Source of the DNA: Paenibacillus borealis
Lineage (GTDB): Bacteria; Bacillota; Bacilli; Paenibacillales; Paenibacillaceae
Reading direction: 5' to 3'
Length of the DNA stretch: 64,000 nucleotides
Assembly (NCBI RefSeq): GCF_000758665.1
Contig: NZ_CP009285.1
Coordinates: 7,936,001-8,000,000 of the forward strand
How positions within the stretch are numbered: position 1 is the stretch's first letter; each line of letters begins with the position of its first letter. Both the position numbers and the translations under genes were made by a program. Below the pieces are notes generated by a model. It made no database searches and was not told where the DNA came from. It saw only the letters and a program-made list of their open reading frames with translations. Positions 1 to 7,918 of the stretch are shown piece by piece.

Positions 1-345
1 AAGAATATTATCGTGCTGGAGCAGGTGGACGGGCAGTCCCACAAGCTGATTCTGATCAAGGGCAGCGTGATTCTCTACCGTACCCGCCTGGCAACCGGAG
101 CGCTGGACTGCGGACAGCTTACTGAAGTGATTACTGCGGCAGCACAAGAGCATTTCCGCATCAGCAGCCTGGTTGCGGCTGCAGAAGAAATGAGCCGCCA
201 CAAGATCGACGAGGCCCAGATTATCTACAGTTATCTGAAGAGCAGCTCCGGCAACTATCTGCTGGTTCCGCCGGAGTGGCTGGAGGATACAGGTACGGCT
301 AAGCTGGAAGAAGGGATCAACGGGCTGATCGGTAGCGCATTATAG
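1..345 (+). CDS. 3' end of an unrecognised protein (partial)
   Basis: The reading frame is open from the first base of the window and ends in TAG at 343-345, so the true start lies upstream. About 114 residues are visible: a short beta-rich start (ILIKGSVILYRTR), then a predominantly helical stretch, ending NGLIGSAL. I do not recognise the family. There is no signal peptide, membrane segment or catalytic motif in the visible part. A GC-rich hairpin at 425-462 follows. Seen: an open frame with ordinary codon use for this region. Inferred: a genuine gene truncated only by the window edge. Confidence 0.6.
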   Translation, partial: KNIIVLEQVDGQSHKLILIKGSVILYRTRLATGALDCGQLTEVITAAAQEHFRISSLVAAAEEMSRHKIDEAQIIYSYLKSSSGNYLLVPPEWLEDTGTAKLEEGINGLIGSAL

Positions 346-424
346 CGGGGAGATACCGGCTCTCCAGATGATACAGGAAAAGACCGTTAACCTAGTCGCT
401 GCAACAATAAATCTCTGCAACAAT

Positions 425-462
425 AACCCGGGATCTCTGCACACAAGCAGCGGTCCCGGGTT
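425..462 (+). terminator. Hairpin after the first gene
   Basis: AACCCGGGA at 425-433 pairs perfectly with TCCCGGGTT at 454-462 around a 20-nt loop. The following U tract is weak (TTCTAATAAG). It lies 80 bp after the stop of the first gene and is the probable terminator. Confidence 0.5.
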
Positions 463-531
463 CTAATAAGATGAGCTTACGGCTGCAGCCTTCCTCTGCT
501 CGAAGGTCGCAGGCAGTCCTGACTTTATAGG

Positions 532-683
532 TTACACTTGCGCAGCAGGACGGATCACGATCTTGTTCACATCGATATTATCCGGCTGTTCAATCGCGTA
601 GGCAATGGCATGCGCTGCTGCATCCGGTGTCATCGCCAGCTTATCACGGACGGCGGCATGCTGATCTCTCACTACCGGGTCTG
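532..683 (-). pseudogene. C-terminal remnant of a short-chain dehydrogenase (SDR)
   Basis: The reverse strand, ending in TAA at 532-534, reads KLAMTPDAAAHAIAYAIEQP, then DNIDVNKIVIRPAAQV. This is the usual C-terminus of YdfG-like SDR oxidoreductases (helix ending AIEQP, then DVNEI-x-x-RPTAQ). The Rossmann fold, the GxxxGIG motif and the YxxxK site are absent. The homology stops near 660-683, where an AraC-type 3' remnant begins on the other strand. Seen: a correct C-terminus with nothing upstream. Inferred: the 5' part was lost in a deletion shared with the neighbouring remnant. Confidence 0.7.
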
Positions 684-782
684 TCACACTTTAGCCGGGA
701 GTATGTGCGCATGTTCGGGCGTCCTCCCATGAACGATGTTAAGCATCTGCGTAATATCTTAAATGTTCATATGGATGAATGA
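669..782 (+). pseudogene. C-terminal remnant of an AraC-family regulator
   Basis: The frame from 669 to TGA at 780-782 reads SLPGLSHFSREYVRMFGRPP, followed by MNDVKHLRNILNVHMDE. This is the second helix-turn-helix end of AraC proteins (SxSxFSREYxRxFGxPPxxDI). The rest of the DNA-binding domain and the whole N-terminal domain are missing. It abuts the SDR remnant head to head, so one deletion appears to have removed the shared promoter and the 5' parts of both genes. Confidence 0.7.
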
Positions 783-897
783 ATAGGTGAACTGGGAGCT
801 ATCTGGCGGCGTCGGTTAATCAGATACACATTGTCTCAGCAGATTGTTCAAGAAATATGAGGGCTTGAGTAACCCTATTACGGTATATGCCGTATGC

Positions 898-1086
898 TTA
901 ATTGCACTTTGTACAACTAAATCTTCTGGTTTTATACCAATTATCTGTTTAGTTGTATTTCGTACAATTAAACGGCCCTTGTACCTTGAATCTCACCGAT
1001 TCGGGCTGATTTAGTTGTACAGACTGCAGTTATAAGAGGCAAGCAACCCTTTTCGCTGTTTTTAATTGTACAAAATACAACTATTA
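898..1086. repeat. Array of TTGTA-N5-TACAA palindromes
   Basis: Four related elements lie in otherwise empty DNA. They are TTAATTGCA-CTTTG-TACAACTAA (898-920), GTTTAGTTGTA-TTTCG-TACAATTAAAC (947-973), TTAGTTGTA followed by CAGAC and a degenerate arm (from 1011), and TTAATTGTA-CAAAA-TACAACTATTA (1062-1086). The half-sites and the 5-nt spacer are conserved while the flanks are not. The same motif recurs at 31162-31288. The rest of 783-1181 holds no gene I can see. Confidence 0.7.
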
Positions 1087-1181
1087 TTAAATTTCACTTG
1101 GAACTGAATACATCAATAACTGCATTGTTGGGTGAACTCACTTCTTTAATTATGAACTAGCTGGTGCTGCTCTTGGTTCTA

Positions 1182-2051
1182 TTATGCAAGCTTTTTAACG
1201 ACAGGAATCCAGACTTCCATTTCATACGTGTTATTGCCCCGGTCATACGTCATTTCAAACTCAGGACCCTCTGTGGCTTCGTAATTTGAGCCAGGGAACC
1301 ATTCTCCCCAGATACGCTTCCACAAATCATGGATATTACTCTCTCCATCAGGGTAGACGCCTGTTGAGAATATTGCGTAGGTTTGCGGAGGAATCTGCAG
1401 CTGTTCAAACCCTTCCGGCAAACCGCTTGCGGGTACAAAATATCCGATCATATACGAAGACTTATCACCTTGCTTGTTATACATTACCGCATGAATTTGG
1501 CCGTTCTCCCCCAGTCCTGCGGCAGCACGAATCCGGTCAACGTCTCCGCCAGCAATACACCGGGTCCAGAAAGCAGGGATTTCAATAAACGGATTCTCGC
1601 CATCAGCATTGATTACAGTGGATACGCCAAACATTTCAACAGCTTGCTTTTCCTCGATTTTATAGTTCACTTCTACATCTCCCCGAATCGAAATATGAAA
1701 GGATAACCGGGGATAAGCCTTGAGTGATACGCCTTTGTCGCGCGCTGACATTGGCATTACACCATGCATTTTTTTGAACGCTCTGGAGAAGGCTTCAGGC
1801 GATTCGTAGCCATACTTCATAGCGATGTCGATAATCTTGGTTCCGCTTTGCTGCAGCTCAAAGGCTGCAAGAGTCATCCTTCTGCGCCGGATATACTCTG
1901 AGAGCGGCACTTCGGTTATGAACGAGAACATCCGCTGAAAATGGTACGTTGAGCAGCAGGCAATCCTGGCCGCCTGATTGAAATCAATCACATCCGTCAG
2001 ATGGTTTTCTACATATTCCATTGCGTTATTCATGCGATCCAGCCAATCCAT
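1182..2051 (-). CDS. AraC-family regulator with GyrI-like effector domain
   Basis: This is a 289-residue transcription regulator. Residues 1-105 form the two helix-turn-helix AraC domain (ARIACCSTYHFQRMFS, then KYGYESPEAFSRAFKKMHG). Residues about 118-289 form the GyrI-like/AraC effector-binding fold, including a VEVNYKIEEK start and a WIPVVKK end. Such proteins usually sense hydrophobic drugs or metabolites. The start at 2051 is chosen because AAAGGAGGG precedes that ATG at normal spacing, while the in-frame TTG six codons upstream lies before the ribosome site. No target operon is adjacent: the next gene, a reductase on the same strand, has its own MarR divergon. Confidence 0.88.
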   Translation of the reverse strand: MDWLDRMNNAMEYVENHLTDVIDFNQAARIACCSTYHFQRMFSFITEVPLSEYIRRRRMTLAAFELQQSGTKIIDIAMKYGYESPEAFSRAFKKMHGVMPMSARDKGVSLKAYPRLSFHISIRGDVEVNYKIEEKQAVEMFGVSTVINADGENPFIEIPAFWTRCIAGGDVDRIRAAAGLGENGQIHAVMYNKQGDKSSYMIGYFVPASGLPEGFEQLQIPPQTYAIFSTGVYPDGESNIHDLWKRIWGEWFPGSNYEATEGPEFEMTYDRGNNTYEMEVWIPVVKKLA

Positions 2052-2168
2052 ACCAGTCCCTCCTTTCAAGTCTGATTATAGGGGAGGATGAGACAGGAAA
2101 CCTTGCAATCCGTGCACCGAAATATCATGTTCGCTATTGCTTCTACAGAATCCTCTAACCGGAGAATT

Positions 2169-2792
2169 TCATTGCAGCCGGGCGAATCTCTGCTCCGTCT
2201 TCTCCAGATACCTTACCCGCTCCTCCAGGCTGCGGTCTGACATGCCGGTGTAATTATACCAGCGGAGATTCTTGCGTATACCCATCTTGCGGAAGGTGCC
2301 TCTGAACAGAATTTTGGTGACCGGATTGCCGAAGATCCAGCGGTACACGAAATCAGGCGTATTCATTACAGTTAGCAGAGTGACGCCCGTAATCTTCGGC
2401 AGCAGGCATTTAAACGGCCGTCCCGGTTTGATTTCCTCGTATACAATCCCCTTCGCGAACACCTTATCGAGGAAGCCTTTGGTAAGAGCGGGCATGGACT
2501 CCCACCAGATTGGGAACAGGAAGATAATATGATCCGCCGCCATAAGACGCTGCTGGTAATTGATGACCAGAGGATCTTCACTTTTCTTTTGCCTCCAGGA
2601 AGCCAGCTCTTCCATTGACATGACCGGATTGAATCTGTCCTGATGCAGATCTATAAGGTCAATCTCATGCCCTTTGGCGGCAAGTCCCCGCATTACTGAG
2701 GCTAGCAGTGCTGCACAGTAGCTCCGCTGATGCGGGACATTTCCCGACGCTGCTGCACCATACGGGTGATCAAAAACGATTAACACTTTCAT
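2169..2792 (-). CDS. Flavodoxin-fold NAD(P)H oxidoreductase
   Basis: A 207-residue protein of the Flavodoxin_2 (MdaB/YwrO/NQO-like) family, which reduces quinones or other small oxidants with NAD(P)H and bound FMN/FAD. It starts MKVLIVFDHP, the first strand and phosphate loop. Residues 88-115 carry the characteristic FLFPIWWESMPALTKGFLDK segment. The ATG at 2792 follows GGTGAGGAGGGAATCC; an upstream in-frame codon would put the ribosome site inside the gene. It is divergent from a MarR gene at 2958, with a perfect inverted repeat between them, so repression by that MarR is likely. Confidence 0.88.
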   Translation of the reverse strand: MKVLIVFDHPYGAAASGNVPHQRSYCAALLASVMRGLAAKGHEIDLIDLHQDRFNPVMSMEELASWRQKKSEDPLVINYQQRLMAADHIIFLFPIWWESMPALTKGFLDKVFAKGIVYEEIKPGRPFKCLLPKITGVTLLTVMNTPDFVYRWIFGNPVTKILFRGTFRKMGIRKNLRWYNYTGMSDRSLEERVRYLEKTEQRFARLQ

Positions 2793-2810
2793 GGATTCCC
2801 TCCTCACCAT

Positions 2811-2853
2811 ATATTGTTTCTCGGAAATTAAATTATATCTTAAGAAACAATAT
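2811..2853. promoter_or_regulatory. Inverted repeat in MarR/reductase divergent promoter
   Basis: ATATTGTTTCT (2811-2821) and AGAAACAATAT (2843-2853) are perfect 11-bp arms separated by 21 AT-rich bases. They lie just upstream of the reductase and within the 165-bp divergent gap. A second, weaker pair GTTTCC/GGAAAC follows near 2862-2898. This is the probable operator for the MarR encoded at 2958. Confidence 0.6.
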
Positions 2854-2957
2854 ACTCTTTAGGTTTCCCTTTCGTCAATATTATTTCCAGGAAACTTTAT
2901 TTATGTGCTCTATCTTGTTAGAATGAGCTTAAGATGAACTTATGAGGAGACCGGACC

Positions 2958-3635
2958 GTGACCCATTCTTACGATGATTCAGCCCATAAGGATGTACTGA
3001 TACACAAGCTGATGGAGACTATCCCCAAATTGCATAAGCGATTTCAGGCCGAGGATGATGAAGAGAAAGAATGGATGCTCCAGCACTGCAGCAATCCCCT
3101 TGTTATCGAGTTCCTTCAGGAGTCCACAGTGATGATGCTTCATGTCATCGATGCAATTGGTCAGCTGGAGCCAGTGAACGGCACTTCGATTTCCAGGCAA
3201 TTTGGAATCCCTAAAGGCAGCGTATCCAAGATCACCCGGAAATTAGTTGCACAGGAAATCATCTGCACCGAATCTCTGCCGGACAACAAGAAAGAGATCC
3301 TCTTCCTCACTACACCGCTGGGCAAAGAAATATTCGAGCTGCATCGTGCGCTGCACAGGCAGATGGATAAAGGAATTCACCGTTTCCTGCAGAGATATAA
3401 CGAAGAGGAATTGTTGTTTCTGATCAAGGGTTTCGAGGACACTCTGCAAGCGTCCTGGGTGAATCCGGAATCTGGCGGAGAGGAAGAGCATGCGGAGTCC
3501 GGGGAGCATCCGGGGTCCATGGAAGACGAGGAAATAAGGCAGATTACAGCTATGCTTAAGCAGCTGGATACCCGCAGCCTTAAGAAAGCCAAGACGATTC
3601 TGCGGGATGTGTTTTTCACCTCTTTTGATGCGTAG
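2958..3635 (+). CDS. MarR-family transcriptional regulator
   Basis: A 225-residue winged-helix regulator. A basic recognition-helix region (SRQFGIPKGSVSKITRKLVA, about residues 76-95) and the wing (LPDNKKEILFLTTPLG) fit MarR, with helical dimerisation segments at both ends. It is longer than the usual ~150 residues because of an acidic C-terminal extension (GEEEHAESGEHPGSMEDEE) and a final helix. The GTG start at 2958 follows GAGGAG. It is divergent from the flavodoxin-fold reductase, a common arrangement for redox- or quinone-sensing MarR proteins. The ligand cannot be told from the sequence. Confidence 0.85.
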   Translation: MTHSYDDSAHKDVLIHKLMETIPKLHKRFQAEDDEEKEWMLQHCSNPLVIEFLQESTVMMLHVIDAIGQLEPVNGTSISRQFGIPKGSVSKITRKLVAQEIICTESLPDNKKEILFLTTPLGKEIFELHRALHRQMDKGIHRFLQRYNEEELLFLIKGFEDTLQASWVNPESGGEEEHAESGEHPGSMEDEEIRQITAMLKQLDTRSLKKAKTILRDVFFTSFDA

Positions 3636-3668
3636 GAGATTCCCTGAGGAACCTGTTACTGATATTTA

Positions 3669-3695
3669 AACCTCCAAGCGTAAGGCTTGGGGGTT
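3669..3695 (+). terminator. Terminator after marR
   Basis: AACCTCCAAGC pairs with GCTTGGGGGTT around GTAAG, followed by ATTTG. It lies 34 bp after the MarR stop codon. Confidence 0.65.
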
Positions 3696-3727
3696 ATTTG
3701 CCGTATCGTTCAGAAATTTAACCGGCA

Positions 3728-4063
3728 ATGTCACAATATGAGCGGATGGTTCGTTGTACAGAGCATAAAGGATCGGACGAAGAAGCAGCTATTGCTGATC
3801 AGCTGCGCAAGCAGGCCGAAGCAGCGGGCAGAAACTACGGATTCACGGCTTATGTAGATGAACAAGTGAATTTTACCGCAGACAAAACAGTTGTCAACGG
3901 CACTGAAATGATCTACACCAAGTATAGAGGCGGAAATAGCCTAACGTGGTCAGCAGCGGTTCCCGGCAGTGGGGACACCTATCAATACCAGATCGACGAG
4001 ATGAGCGGACAATTTCTAAGCAAAGAAGCACTGATTGCCATCGCCAAGCCGTTTCTGTATTAA
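3728..4063 (+). pseudogene. Probable 3' fragment of a DUF4367-like secreted protein
   Basis: 111 codons from ATG. The C-terminal half (TKYRGGNSLTWSAAVP, then a strand and SKEALIAIAKPF) resembles the end of DUF4367-type domains, which normally follow a membrane or lipoprotein anchor. Here there is no signal peptide. No ribosome binding site precedes the ATG, and a stop codon lies two codons upstream, just after the MarR terminator. I read it as an orphaned 3' part; a short expressed protein cannot be excluded. The family link is weak. Confidence 0.4.
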
Positions 4064-4078
4064 AAGAATACGAATTCT

Positions 4079-4115
4079 CCTGCCCAGATGAACCTTAAGG
4101 CTTTATTCGGGCAGG
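4079..4115. terminator. Hairpin between converging genes
   Basis: CCTGCCC (4079-4085) pairs with GGGCAGG (4109-4115), just before the 3' end of the reverse-strand acetyltransferase. U tracts are short on both sides. Confidence 0.45.
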
Positions 4116-4125
4116 CTCTTCCTGC

Positions 4126-5043
4126 TCACTCCGAACCGTCAGTAATCCTCTCCCAAACATAGCTGGTATACACCGCTTCAAATCCCAGCCTCTTATAGAA
4201 TTCCATTGTTGACCCTACGTAAGCAGATTTCGCACCGTACGCGGCAATCCGCCAGAGCCCTTCTGTAATAACGGCTCTGGCCAATCCCTGCTTACGCGCA
4301 GCCGGTATAGTCCCGACAGGCTCCAGAATACCATGCCGATTCTTCCCGTCGTACCATAGTGTACAGAAGGAGACGACTTCGCCGGATAGATCCACAACGG
4401 AGAGATCCAGCTCCGGCCGGTAATCGGGAGCCTGCTTCATCCGCTCAAAAGCCAGAGGGACCGAGTGATCACCGGCCTCCTCAAAGTAACCGAAGGCCTT
4501 GGCGTGAGCCAGCGCCTTGGCTTCGCTTGAGACATCCGTTCCGGACAGAATCCGGTACCCGGGGGGAAGATCAACCGGCCCCAGATTCCCCAAAGACAGA
4601 ACCGACATCGAATCATTCCACTCCAGTTGGCTGTAACCCCTCGAATAAGCAATCGATTCACGAACAGAGTCACCCGCCGGAATCCGCAGACGGATAATCC
4701 GCCGCCCCTTCTCCTGCACCGCTAAGCTGCTCTCCGCGAAATTGAACATTTCTTCATATACTGCAGCCGGTAAAGGAACCCGTATTTGGAAAAAGGCTTC
4801 TCCCCGCTCTTCCCCCTCCGAGTTAACCACCCCGGCGATTGTTCCGGCTTCATCCACCCAAACCCCTACGGTGTCCTCCCAGGAGTCGTATGTATCATGC
4901 ATCGTGTGGCTCACCGCTCTGCAGAAGTTCCATCTGTCGATCAGCCAGTTCCCCAGCTTAGCCGTTTCGCAAAAGCTGGCTACAAGCATGTCACGGACCT
5001 TGATGAAATCATCCGCTCTGTAATTGCGAAATTTCACGTTCAT
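4126..5043 (-). CDS. GNAT-family N-acetyltransferase
   Basis: 305 residues, about twice a single GNAT domain. The C-terminal third has the acetyl-CoA site: VGTIPAARKQGLARAVITEG (motif A, R/Q-x-x-G-x-A), followed by the AYVGSTMEFYKRLGFEAV motif B end. The N-terminal half is a diverged GNAT-like lobe starting KFRNYRADDFIKVRDML. The ATG at 5043 is preceded by AAAGGCGGTGGAACT; upstream in-frame codons have no ribosome site. The substrate is unknown. It is divergent from another GNAT gene at 5244 with 200 bp between them. Confidence 0.8.
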   Translation of the reverse strand: MNVKFRNYRADDFIKVRDMLVASFCETAKLGNWLIDRWNFCRAVSHTMHDTYDSWEDTVGVWVDEAGTIAGVVNSEGEERGEAFFQIRVPLPAAVYEEMFNFAESSLAVQEKGRRIIRLRIPAGDSVRESIAYSRGYSQLEWNDSMSVLSLGNLGPVDLPPGYRILSGTDVSSEAKALAHAKAFGYFEEAGDHSVPLAFERMKQAPDYRPELDLSVVDLSGEVVSFCTLWYDGKNRHGILEPVGTIPAARKQGLARAVITEGLWRIAAYGAKSAYVGSTMEFYKRLGFEAVYTSYVWERITDGSE

Positions 5044-5243
5044 AGTTCCACCGCCTTTGTAGTAAATGATCTGTTCGGGCATGAACGGCCTAAGATCCTT
5101 ACTAATCTTACCAGCGTCTGGAATCACTGGGTATGCAGCAAATGTTTATAGAAAAACTTTACCACCGCGCAGCCCGCTGAATGATGTCATAATACCTAAT
5201 GGGCGTTCCCCATCCCGACAACTCTTAGCAGGAGGCCTAATAT

Positions 5244-6071
5244 ATGAATATTTTTATCATCCATTCGGAAGAAGACCAGTACGGCAACAGCAAAGAGAAT
5301 ATCTTTATAGCATTCGGTGAACACCGGAGCTACTTGGGGAGCGCTTTTGCCTATCCGGCAATCAATCATCACCAGACTCCGGATACCCCTTATCTGATTT
5401 ATATTAGTGTAGATCCCGCCGATCATTCAGATCAATTATTGAAGCAGGAGGTTAGCCAGCGGCTCTTTGACAGAGTACTTGCAAGGGCTAAAGAGCTGCG
5501 GAGACTGCGGCCGGATCTAACCGCCCGAATATACGCCGGATTTGAAGCGGATCAGGAGAAACTGAGCTTTTATATGCGTAACGGGTTTGAGTCCAATGAC
5601 AGCGTTGTTATGGAGGCTCCCATTCCGGATAGCTTCACATATACCTTGCCGGATGATATAGAAGTTACACAGGTGAACCTTAATTCTGACAAAGAGACTA
5701 TGGAGTACAAGGAGCGGTATGATGAGATCTTTGTTACGCCGCTGAATCTGGAGGCACTTGCAGAACAAGGAAGGTACCCCTATTTCCACAACCTCTCGTT
5801 CCTACAAGAAGGCAAATTGCTGGGAGGCTGTACCTTTTTCGCGAAGGACAACTGCGGTTATATTGAAACGGTATATGTGGTGCCCGAAGCCCGCGGAACC
5901 GGGATCGCCAGGGCGATTATGAATTACATGTTTGATTATTTCTTAACCCATAGGATGGACGCAGTAAGACTGGAGGTCTGGCAACTCAATACCCGCGCAG
6001 CCGGGCTTTACAGATCCTTGGGATTCATTGAAGTGGAGACAACAACAATGTTCCCGGGGATGATCTTATAA
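5244..6071 (+). CDS. GNAT-family N-acetyltransferase, tandem-domain
   Basis: 275 residues with two GNAT-like lobes. The N-terminal lobe ends YMRNGFESNDS. The C-terminal lobe has a good acetyl-CoA motif, VYVVPEARGTGIARAIMNYM, and the usual AGLYRSLGFIEVE finish. GCAGGAGGCCTAATAT precedes the ATG. Only the second lobe has an intact Q/RxxGxG/A loop, so the first is probably structural. The acceptor substrate is unknown. Confidence 0.82.
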   Translation: MNIFIIHSEEDQYGNSKENIFIAFGEHRSYLGSAFAYPAINHHQTPDTPYLIYISVDPADHSDQLLKQEVSQRLFDRVLARAKELRRLRPDLTARIYAGFEADQEKLSFYMRNGFESNDSVVMEAPIPDSFTYTLPDDIEVTQVNLNSDKETMEYKERYDEIFVTPLNLEALAEQGRYPYFHNLSFLQEGKLLGGCTFFAKDNCGYIETVYVVPEARGTGIARAIMNYMFDYFLTHRMDAVRLEVWQLNTRAAGLYRSLGFIEVETTTMFPGMIL

Positions 6072-6088
6072 CCACAGCTGCATTGCCA

Positions 6089-7324
6089 TCAATACACCGC
6101 CTGCGGCTCAAACTGTCCAGTCCCTTTTAACGTATAGTCAAAAAACTGCAGAACCAGCGCATTCATCGTCTCAATGCAGTAATACTTATCGATATCGGCC
6201 CGCCCGCCCTGCAGCATATTCGCAAGAACCGGGGAGAACAGCGGGAGATCGGTTAGGCTTAAATGCCTGGCTCCTTGAAAATGAACGGTATACGCATCCT
6301 TGAAGTTTGGATTATCCAGCCCGTTCGCCGCGTAAGCCGAGTTCTTCCCGAGCTGTTTCCACACATCGTCTGTATAAATGTTCAGCAGCGGTACGTGATA
6401 AGGTTCATCTTTTGCCGCCAGATCATTAATCTCAGGGTTATACACAAGCTCATTGAAGAAGGGGGCATCCAGATTCACAACAGCATCCACATCGCTGCGC
6501 TCGCGGCCGAGCGCCACACTTGCCGCACCGCCCATGGAGTGGCCGAATACGCCAATGTGCCCAGTATCGATCAGCTGATATACAGGGTCCTGGTCACTTA
6601 CGGCCTTATCCAGGATCGTGCCGATTACAAAATTCATATCCCCGGTCCGCAGCTTCATCCATTTTTGCGTAAGGCCGTACAGCTCTTCCATGGTGTAAAT
6701 CCCATCTTTGTTGGAATCGTTAACCTCCCGCATATAATCTGCATTAACCATAGTGATCCTCCCTTCCACGCTCCGTGTATAAAAAGAATGGTAAGGATGA
6801 TCGATGGACACCACTACATAGCCGTGACTGGCCAGCTCCGTAAAGGTTGAAGTGTTGCTTTCCCTGACCCCGTATGCCCCATGAGAAAAGACCACTAGCG
6901 GATAGGTTCCCCCGGCATTGTCCGGATACCAGAACTCCACATTCACAAACCGGTTCTCCCCTGTATCCGTAAATTCTTCAATCCGGTTAGGGTCCGTATA
7001 CGTGTAAGCAGCGGTTCTTACTTCATATTCCCCTGTCACTTCAGGTACACGGTACTGCGGGAATAGAACGGGCGGTATAAGTGCGATTAGCAGTGCTACA
7101 GCGGTTATAATGATTTTCCACACCCTGGTTGAACGTTTGGGCTTACGGGGCTTCGCCTTACTCCGGATAAGATCAATCGAACCTTTCAGCGCAAACATGA
7201 ACAGCAGTGCCGCCAGCAGTACCCAGCTGAAGCTCCAATCAATAACGGGGGACAGTGTCAGTATAACGAATACGATAAACAGGGTAATTCTAATCCAGCT
7301 TTTGAGCTTGCCTGGGCTGTGCAT
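6089..7324 (-). CDS. Membrane-anchored alpha/beta hydrolase (PAF-acetylhydrolase-like)
   Basis: 411 residues. Three hydrophobic segments at residues about 10-28, 32-46 and 68-88 anchor the protein. The rest is a lipase/PAF-acetylhydrolase-like domain: oxyanion region VVFSHGAYG, nucleophile elbow GHSMGGAAS, LDAPF, and the terminal QGARHLSLTDLPLF histidine motif typical of PAF-AH. The insertion DSNKDGIYTMEE reads as an EF-hand calcium loop (DxNxDG then E at position 12). GAAGAGGAGAATC precedes the start. It probably cleaves ester lipids at the membrane surface; the substrate is unknown. Confidence 0.85.
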   Translation of the reverse strand: MHSPGKLKSWIRITLFIVFVILTLSPVIDWSFSWVLLAALLFMFALKGSIDLIRSKAKPRKPKRSTRVWKIIITAVALLIALIPPVLFPQYRVPEVTGEYEVRTAAYTYTDPNRIEEFTDTGENRFVNVEFWYPDNAGGTYPLVVFSHGAYGVRESNTSTFTELASHGYVVVSIDHPYHSFYTRSVEGRITMVNADYMREVNDSNKDGIYTMEELYGLTQKWMKLRTGDMNFVIGTILDKAVSDQDPVYQLIDTGHIGVFGHSMGGAASVALGRERSDVDAVVNLDAPFFNELVYNPEINDLAAKDEPYHVPLLNIYTDDVWKQLGKNSAYAANGLDNPNFKDAYTVHFQGARHLSLTDLPLFSPVLANMLQGGRADIDKYYCIETMNALVLQFFDYTLKGTGQFEPQAVY

Positions 7325-7424
7325 AGGGGGATTCTCCTCTTCCAGTTAAGTTATGACCTCATCATAAAAAACTGCGAAAAGGGTGTATATAGATTTGCGG
7401 TAAGCTGTAGCTACAGGGCAATAA

Positions 7425-7454
7425 GATGCAAAATAACCCCACAAAGCGGGGCAC
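7425..7454 (-). terminator. Weak terminator after DUF3021 gene
   Basis: On the reverse strand, CCCCGC-TTTG-TGGGG is followed by TTATTTTG, 15-45 bp after the DUF3021 stop. The stem is short. Confidence 0.4.
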
Positions 7455-7469
7455 GCAAGGGCTTCGGGA

Positions 7470-7904
7470 TTATTCGTGATTTTCTTGCTTAACGGCCTTA
7501 AGTCTCTCGTTAATCTGATCTGCTTCCTTCTTATCCTTCTCATAGGACAGTACGCGGACAATGGCATACACCACGGCGATTTGGAGGGCAAGAAGAAGTG
7601 CGCCGGACACATCGTTTACAACTCCGATCAGGCTGGCAAGGCCAATCAACAGAATCTCTAGCAGGAGAAAATGAATAACGATTCGGACACGCATGGCCCG
7701 CTCGCTTATCTCATGTGGAGTGTACCAAAGGATTCCCGTTAATGCCCCAAGCAGGGAGAAGCCCATAATCGTATAGATCGATATCAGGTCAAATGCGAGC
7801 TCCGGGATATAAATCTGCCGCAGCACCGTAATGATAATGATGATGGATGCGAAGATGACCAGAAAGTCGCGGATGATGTCTTTGGCAATTTCAGATAGCT
7901 TCAT
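7470..7904 (-). CDS. DUF3021 four-helix membrane protein (LytTR partner)
   Basis: 144 residues with four hydrophobic segments (about 14-29, 43-60, 72-92, 97-118) and a charged cytoplasmic tail (SYEKDKKEADQINERLKAV). This matches the DUF3021 family. These proteins are regularly encoded immediately after a LytTR DNA-binding protein, as here with a 14-bp gap. In the streptococcal HdrR/HdrM and BrsR/BrsM systems the membrane partner holds the LytTR regulator inactive. Inferred: the same inhibitory role here. Confidence 0.8.
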   Translation of the reverse strand: MKLSEIAKDIIRDFLVIFASIIIIITVLRQIYIPELAFDLISIYTIMGFSLLGALTGILWYTPHEISERAMRVRIVIHFLLLEILLIGLASLIGVVNDVSGALLLALQIAVVYAIVRVLSYEKDKKEADQINERLKAVKQENHE

Positions 7905-7918
7905 GCTCTGATCCCCCC

